Assembly: GCA_002011745.1 (NCBI GenBank)
Contig: MTOU01000027.1
Span: 1 to 64,000, forward strand
DNA: 64,000 bases
Reading direction: 5' to 3'
Source of the DNA: Nitrospirae bacterium JdFR-85
Lineage (GTDB): Bacteria > Nitrospirota > Thermodesulfovibrionia > Thermodesulfovibrionales > JdFR-85
Position numbers and translations under genes: made by a program. Numbering within the stretch: the stretch's first letter is position 1; every line of letters begins with the position of its first letter. Below are positions 60,318 through 64,000 of this stretch, one piece after another. The notes under the pieces were generated by a model. The model was not told where the DNA came from and did not search any database. It saw nothing but the letters and a program-made list of their open reading frames with translations.

Positions 60318-60509
60318 ATGGCTGAAGAAAAGGGAACAGCAGTAGGAAGAGGTACCCTTACTGGTGAATCTCTTGAAGCAGAGGATGTACTTGCAGGTGC
60401 TGAAGAGTGGTCATCTACAGAGACATGGCTTGTGGTGGGTTCCTTTATAGCAGCGGTAATTGCACTTGTGATAGGACTACTTGTGGTACCAACCTCTGTA
60501 CTTCGATAA
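60318..60509 (+). CDS. Small single-pass membrane protein upstream of the YeiH-like transporter
   Basis: A 63-residue protein I cannot assign to a family. A polar N-terminus (AEEKGTAVGRGTLTGESLEAEDVLAGAEEW) is followed by one membrane helix (WLVVGSFIAAVIALVIGLLVV). GAAAGGAGG precedes the ATG. It is the first gene downstream of the sigma-54 promoter and 3 bases from the next gene. It may be a transporter accessory subunit, which is inference from linkage. Confidence 0.65.
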   Translation: MAEEKGTAVGRGTLTGESLEAEDVLAGAEEWSSTETWLVVGSFIAAVIALVIGLLVVPTSVLR

Positions 60510-60512
60510 AAG

Positions 60513-60764
60513 ATGAAGAAGATAAGACTTTCACTAAAACACGATGGAACCCACTGGGTGGCCACAGATGGAGAGCAGCTCTTTGCAGGTAAAAGCCTTG
60601 ATGAACTGGATAAGAAGATCGAAGATTTTCTAAGGAGTTCAGGGAGGCTTCAGGAAGGTGAGAGAGTAAAGGTATACATGTATTATGACAATTATTCAAT
60701 ACCTCAATGGATCCGCCAGTATTCACAACACTATTTTGACAGAATAGTAGAGATCATTCTATAA
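60513..60764 (+). CDS. Small conserved protein of the YeiH-type operon
   Basis: An 83-residue soluble protein: KIRLSLKHDGTHWVATDGEQLFAGKSLDELDKKIEDFL then RVKVYMYYDNYSIPQWIRQYSQHYFDRIVEIIL. I have seen similar short proteins next to putative sulfate exporter genes, but no function is known to me. It lies between the one-helix protein and the transporter (11-base gap), as part of one message. Confidence 0.65.
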   Translation: MKKIRLSLKHDGTHWVATDGEQLFAGKSLDELDKKIEDFLRSSGRLQEGERVKVYMYYDNYSIPQWIRQYSQHYFDRIVEIIL

Positions 60765-60775
60765 AGGAGGTGCAA

Positions 60776-62371
60776 ATGGCGCAATATCCAGAGAGAAAAT
60801 GGTATACAGGTATGCTGTCCACTGAGGACTGGTGGGCAGTATGGATTGCTGTATTTTTCTTTTTTGTCTCCCTCCTAAATATATGGGGTATAGATTTGGT
60901 AGGATGGATTACATATCCGACAAAGTGGGTATTCAGTCCACCTGAAGGTGGTAAGGGTGCCATAAGTCATGCCTTCTATGCCTTAGGTAAAAAATACAGT
61001 GTTACTGCTAAAGGTTTCTATAAGGGACTTGGTTGGTGGAGTATTATCTGGACATATGTGATATTCGGTACTGCTCTTACAATCGGTGCTGCCTTCATGA
61101 GATGGAATCTGAAGAGATATATAATAGGCTTCACGATTATCTACTTCCTCACAATAGCGTGCTGGTTTATCGGCCACCATGCCTTCATAGCTGCTACAAA
61201 GGTGAACAGGCACAAGTATGGGCTTGACTTCTCCTTATCTCTTGGTGGAGGCGGCTCTTTCATAATAGCGCTGATAGTAGGATTAATAATCGGAAACTTC
61301 TTCAAAGGCTTTGCAAGGTATCTGAGTGAGGCTGCAAAACCTGAATGGTACATAAAGACAGCAATTGTTACTCTTGGTGTAAAACTGGGGTATCTTCCTA
61401 TTAAGCTGTCAGCATTCTCCCAAAAGCTTGGAAAACAGGCTGCTGGACTCACCTTTGAACTATTTGTGGCAGGTGCTGCAGCCACAATTGTAGCCTACCT
61501 TATCTTCTGGCCAGGAGTGTATGTAATCTCAAGAAGGCTGTTCAAACTACCAAGGCAGACTGCTGCAACCTTGGCATCTGGTATCTCTATTTGTGGTGTC
61601 TCTGCAGCAGTAGCCACAGGTGCAGCAGTAAGGGCACGTCCTGTGGTGGCTATAATGGTATCTGCCTTGGTGGTCGTCTGGGCAGTGATCGAATTGATAA
61701 TTCTGCCAGGATTCTTCACCCATATCTGGCCTGGGACAAAGGACCCACTGGTGGCAGGTGCATCAATGGGAATGGCAGTTAAGACAGACGGCGCTGATGC
61801 AGCAGCAGGTGAGTTACTTGATGAATTTATGAGAACAAAGATAGAGATTGAGACAAACGGTGCTGTGAAATGGCCTGAAGGTATCATTACCGCAAGTGCT
61901 GTTATGACCAAGGTCTGGATTGATATGTTCATAGGTATCTGGGCATTCCTGCTTGCAGTGGTATGGGTATATAAATTTGAACGACGACCAGGAGAAAGGG
62001 TACCAGCCTCGGAGATATGGCATAGATTCCCGAAGTTTGTTATTGGTTACTTCTTCTGCTGGTTCTTCCTCCTCGCCCTGTATTTTGGTCCAGGACAGTC
62101 TGGTGCACCTGAGGCAATGCCTTTCCTGAAGAGTGTGAAGGCAGGTGCTGTACCTGTAGAGAAAGGGATGAGGAAACTCTTCTTCATGCTCACATTCTTG
62201 AGTCTGGGTATCATTACTGACTTCAAGAAACTCCGTGAGGCACAGTTCGGAAAGATGGTCTGGGTCTACTTCGTCTCCCTCTTTGGTTTCGTCATACCTG
62301 TTGCTATCCTAATAGGCTATCTGTTCCATCATGGAATGCAACTGCCCAATATTGCCCAGTATGTGAAGTAA
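60776..62371 (+). CDS. YeiH/PSE-family putative sulfate (or sulfonate) exporter, long form
   Basis: A 531-residue polytopic membrane protein with about 12 hydrophobic segments; the YeiH core is the second half (VKLGYLPIKLSAF, ATLASGISICGVSAAVATGAAVRARP, MVSALVVVWAVIELIILPGF, AGASMGMAVKTDGADAAAG, KVWIDMFIGIWAFLLAVVWVYKFE). Ordinary YeiH is about 350 residues, so this is the extended type. The N-terminal 150 residues add membrane helices and a GHHAFIAATKVNRHK loop. The family is proposed to export sulfate, sulfonates or related anions; this is not proven. ATG 60776 with AAAGGAGG is preferred to GTG 60770. Confidence 0.85.
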   Translation: MAQYPERKWYTGMLSTEDWWAVWIAVFFFFVSLLNIWGIDLVGWITYPTKWVFSPPEGGKGAISHAFYALGKKYSVTAKGFYKGLGWWSIIWTYVIFGTALTIGAAFMRWNLKRYIIGFTIIYFLTIACWFIGHHAFIAATKVNRHKYGLDFSLSLGGGGSFIIALIVGLIIGNFFKGFARYLSEAAKPEWYIKTAIVTLGVKLGYLPIKLSAFSQKLGKQAAGLTFELFVAGAAATIVAYLIFWPGVYVISRRLFKLPRQTAATLASGISICGVSAAVATGAAVRARPVVAIMVSALVVVWAVIELIILPGFFTHIWPGTKDPLVAGASMGMAVKTDGADAAAGELLDEFMRTKIEIETNGAVKWPEGIITASAVMTKVWIDMFIGIWAFLLAVVWVYKFERRPGERVPASEIWHRFPKFVIGYFFCWFFLLALYFGPGQSGAPEAMPFLKSVKAGAVPVEKGMRKLFFMLTFLSLGIITDFKKLREAQFGKMVWVYFVSLFGFVIPVAILIGYLFHHGMQLPNIAQYVK

Positions 62372-62376
62372 AATAC

Positions 62377-62416
62377 AAAGGGGTACAGAAGTCTCGAGAC
62401 TTCTGTACCCCTTTTT
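62377..62416. terminator. Bidirectional terminator after the YeiH-like gene
   Basis: GGGGTACAGAAGTCTC (62380-62395) is perfectly complementary to GAGACTTCTGTACCCC (62396-62411), with AAA before and TTTTT after. It can end both the YeiH operon and the convergent diguanylate cyclase gene. Confidence 0.92.
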
Positions 62417-62429
62417 CTATACTTCTTGC

Positions 62430-63554
62430 TTAGTATCTATAAATCTCTGAATTCAACTCTTCTCTGAAAGAACAGACCCTGTTACGACCAGTTCTTTTTG
62501 CAAAATAAAGTGCCTTGTCTGCCCTGTCAATGAGAAGCTCTCTTGTAGAGGCATCTTCAGGAAAAGTGGCCACTCCAATGCTTATTGTAACCCCAACAGA
62601 TCTCCCATCCAGAGACATCTTAAAAGCCTCAACCCTCTTTCTTATCCTCTCTGCTACAACCAATGCCCCCTCAAGATTAATCTCTGGCAGTATCACTGTG
62701 AACTCCTCGCCTCCATATCTTGCAGCAATGTCAATACTCCGAATACCCTTCTTTATAATATCTGCAATATTCTTTAACATTTCGTCTCCCACAAGGTGGC
62801 CGAAGGCATCATTGAAATTTTTAAATCTATCAATATCCATCATAAGAAGGGCCAAAGGATGTCCGAACCTTTTTGCTCTGTCTATCTCTTCCTTTAACCT
62901 CTCCTGAAATGTCCTATGATTAAAAAGACCTGTAAGACCATCAGTAGAAGCCTTCTTCATCACCTCTTCATAGAGATTCACCTTCTCAATCGCATAGGCT
63001 GCATGAAAGGCAAGATTTAAAAGGAGGTCTTCATCCTTATGGGTAAATCTGCCAGAGCTATTCTTTTTGTCTGCAGCAATCATAATCCCTATAGGCTCGC
63101 TTCTCAAAAGGATTGGCACTATTAAGACATTCTTTATTTCTGGATGTTGAGGAGGAAATCCATTAAAACCTTTCTCTTTACTGATATCATCACTTCTAAT
63201 TGTTGTCACCTCTTTTATCACCTTCTTTAGAGTTCCTCCCAGTTCAAATTTACACTCCCCTGTAGGTCCAAGAGATGTATAAAACTCTACCACCCTATCG
63301 TCATCAACCAGTATTATTGCTGACTTCTCTGCTTTCAGAAGCTCTTTAATCTTCTCAACAATGATATCAAAAACCTCTTCCTTGTTGAGAATGATATTAA
63401 GAGACGAGGCATATTCATTCAGTATATTTAGCTCTCTTATAGTCTGTAGATATTCAGTCTCCTTGATTTTATTCAATCTATATCTCTTTAAAATAAAAAA
63501 GAGTATTATCAATACAAGGACAAGTGTCAAAGGTATGACAATATCAACGATCAC
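62430..63554 (-). CDS. GAF-GGDEF diguanylate cyclase
   Basis: A 374-residue protein: N-terminal membrane helix (VIPLTLVLVLIILFFILKRY), a GAF domain (residues about 50-200: LNEYASSLNIILNKEEVFDIIVEKI, IVPILLRSEPIGIMIAADKKN) and a GGDEF domain (GLTGLFNHRTFQERL, LALLMMDIDRFKNFNDAFGH, AARYGGEEFTVILPEI). The catalytic signature is GGEEF with both metal-site aspartates, so cyclic di-GMP synthesis is expected. No clear RxxD inhibitory site is seen in the expected window before GGEEF. It overlaps the downstream hydrolase gene's stop by 4 bases. Confidence 0.92.
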   Translation of the reverse strand: MIVDIVIPLTLVLVLIILFFILKRYRLNKIKETEYLQTIRELNILNEYASSLNIILNKEEVFDIIVEKIKELLKAEKSAIILVDDDRVVEFYTSLGPTGECKFELGGTLKKVIKEVTTIRSDDISKEKGFNGFPPQHPEIKNVLIVPILLRSEPIGIMIAADKKNSSGRFTHKDEDLLLNLAFHAAYAIEKVNLYEEVMKKASTDGLTGLFNHRTFQERLKEEIDRAKRFGHPLALLMMDIDRFKNFNDAFGHLVGDEMLKNIADIIKKGIRSIDIAARYGGEEFTVILPEINLEGALVVAERIRKRVEAFKMSLDGRSVGVTISIGVATFPEDASTRELLIDRADKALYFAKRTGRNRVCSFREELNSEIYRY

Positions 63555-64000
63555 AATACTTCTCCCAAAAAATCCTTGATAGCCTCTCTTACTTCTCTAT
63601 GAAACACAAGAGAGGCATGATTAAAATGAAAGTTAAGATGTCTGTCAGCATAAGGTGCTTCAGCACTCTTAATACTCACAAGTGAGTCTCCCTTGCCCTT
63701 TATAATCTCCTCAGGCAAAATAGCCTCTGGAAGATGCTCTGTTAATATGTCAGGTATTCTGAACACCTCTTCATATTTTTTGCAATTCTTATGCCATTTA
63801 TATAAAGAGAAAAGGGTCGGGTTACTACCTCCGATTGACATAACCTTTATTCTTTTTAAAGCTTTGTCATTCAGAGAGTTCAAGAATGGGGAGCCTGGTG
63901 TCAACTCTTTAATCGCTTTACTATGAAGCAGATCAACTACATTTTTTACTGTCTTTGACACTACCAGCTTCTGATTTTTGCTTTGAAGAAAGGGATTGAG
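63551..64000 (-). CDS. Alpha/beta-hydrolase (lipase-like) protein, C-terminal part, partial at the window edge
   Basis: The frame stays open to the last base of the window, so this is the 3' portion of a longer gene. It resembles the C-terminal half of lipase-like hydrolases: IKELTPGSPFLNSLND (the PGS..L segment), VMSIGGSNPT, GDSLVSIKSAEAP (candidate acid residue) and LNFHFNHASLVFHREVREAIKDFL (candidate catalytic His). The nucleophile is outside the window. It is translationally coupled to the diguanylate cyclase through a 4-base overlap. Confidence 0.65.
   Translation of the reverse strand, partial: LNPFLQSKNQKLVVSKTVKNVVDLLHSKAIKELTPGSPFLNSLNDKALKRIKVMSIGGSNPTLFSLYKWHKNCKKYEEVFRIPDILTEHLPEAILPEEIIKGKGDSLVSIKSAEAPYADRHLNFHFNHASLVFHREVREAIKDFLGEVL

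Noticed and set aside
60407-60592. A 61-codon frame across the two small YeiH-operon genes
   Set aside because: It is a shadow in a different frame of the two small genes, which have better ribosome sites and continuous, family-like composition.
1-64000. CRISPR array, insertion sequence or prophage
   Set aside because: No regularly spaced repeats, cas genes, transposases, integrases or phage structural genes were seen. The only mobile-like signatures are the RHS remnant and the HEPN/nucleotidyltransferase patch.

Overview
The window looks like chromosome from an anaerobic, Gram-negative bacterium of moderate GC. Lipoyl synthase, a heptose-7-phosphate kinase, TolC, type II secretion pseudopilins, a multiheme cytochrome c, an SspB-like adaptor and many Fe-S and B12 proteins fit a deep-branching lineage such as Nitrospirota (Thermodesulfovibrionia-like). 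That placement is inference; no rRNA gene is present.

Layout. 1-4.4 kb: an RHS remnant, sfsA-moaC, and a patch of HEPN/nucleotidyltransferase pairs, several broken, around a cold-shock gene. 4.5-17 kb: lipA, then a long minus-strand cluster that is the most remarkable part of the window. It encodes two MtaA-like methylcobamide:coenzyme M methyltransferases, an MtrH-like methyltransferase, a corrinoid protein, two Fe-S proteins for corrinoid chemistry, HdrE/HdrD-like heterodisulfide reductase subunits, cysteate synthase and a fused sulfopyruvate decarboxylase. The last two are coenzyme M biosynthesis enzymes. A near-perfect sigma-54 promoter precedes the cluster. 17.4-21.2 kb: another HEPN/nucleotidyltransferase pair with a frameshifted HEPN, two decayed lipoprotein genes and an octaheme HAO-family cytochrome.

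21.3-35.9 kb: purD, a protoglobin-PsiE fusion, a stand-alone IMP cyclohydrolase and gspF, then a ten-gene minus-strand operon (trxB, slt, scpA, pncB, EamA, tolC, pepQ, efp, accB, accC) read from one sigma-70-like promoter. 36-46.7 kb: a diiron/metallo-beta-lactamase protein, an SspB-like adaptor, a PAS/HisKA protein without an ATPase domain, tRNA-Pro(CGG), tusA, a lytic transglycosylase, nadA, rimO, an M50 protease, a tRNA thiolase-like protein, hldA and a DMT transporter. 46.8-52.5 kb: a B12-binding radical SAM protein and a gspHIJKLM operon. 52.6-56.7 kb: thrS-infC-rpmI-rplT-pheS, with infC apparently starting at AUA and no pheT following. 56.7-62.4 kb: a c-heme sensor kinase and NtrC-type regulator, then a palindrome, a perfect-spacing sigma-54 promoter and a three-gene operon ending in a YeiH-like transporter. 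62.4-64 kb: a GAF-GGDEF diguanylate cyclase and a hydrolase fragment running off the edge.

How the parts may work together (inference): MtrH, the corrinoid protein and the MtaA proteins could move methyl groups between methyl-tetrahydrofolate and coenzyme M. RACE and the QueG-like protein would keep cobalt reduced, HdrDE would reduce a coenzyme M disulfide using membrane electrons, and cysteate synthase plus ComDE would make the cofactor. No MCR and no MtaB/MttB-type substrate methyltransferase is visible, so the physiological purpose is open.
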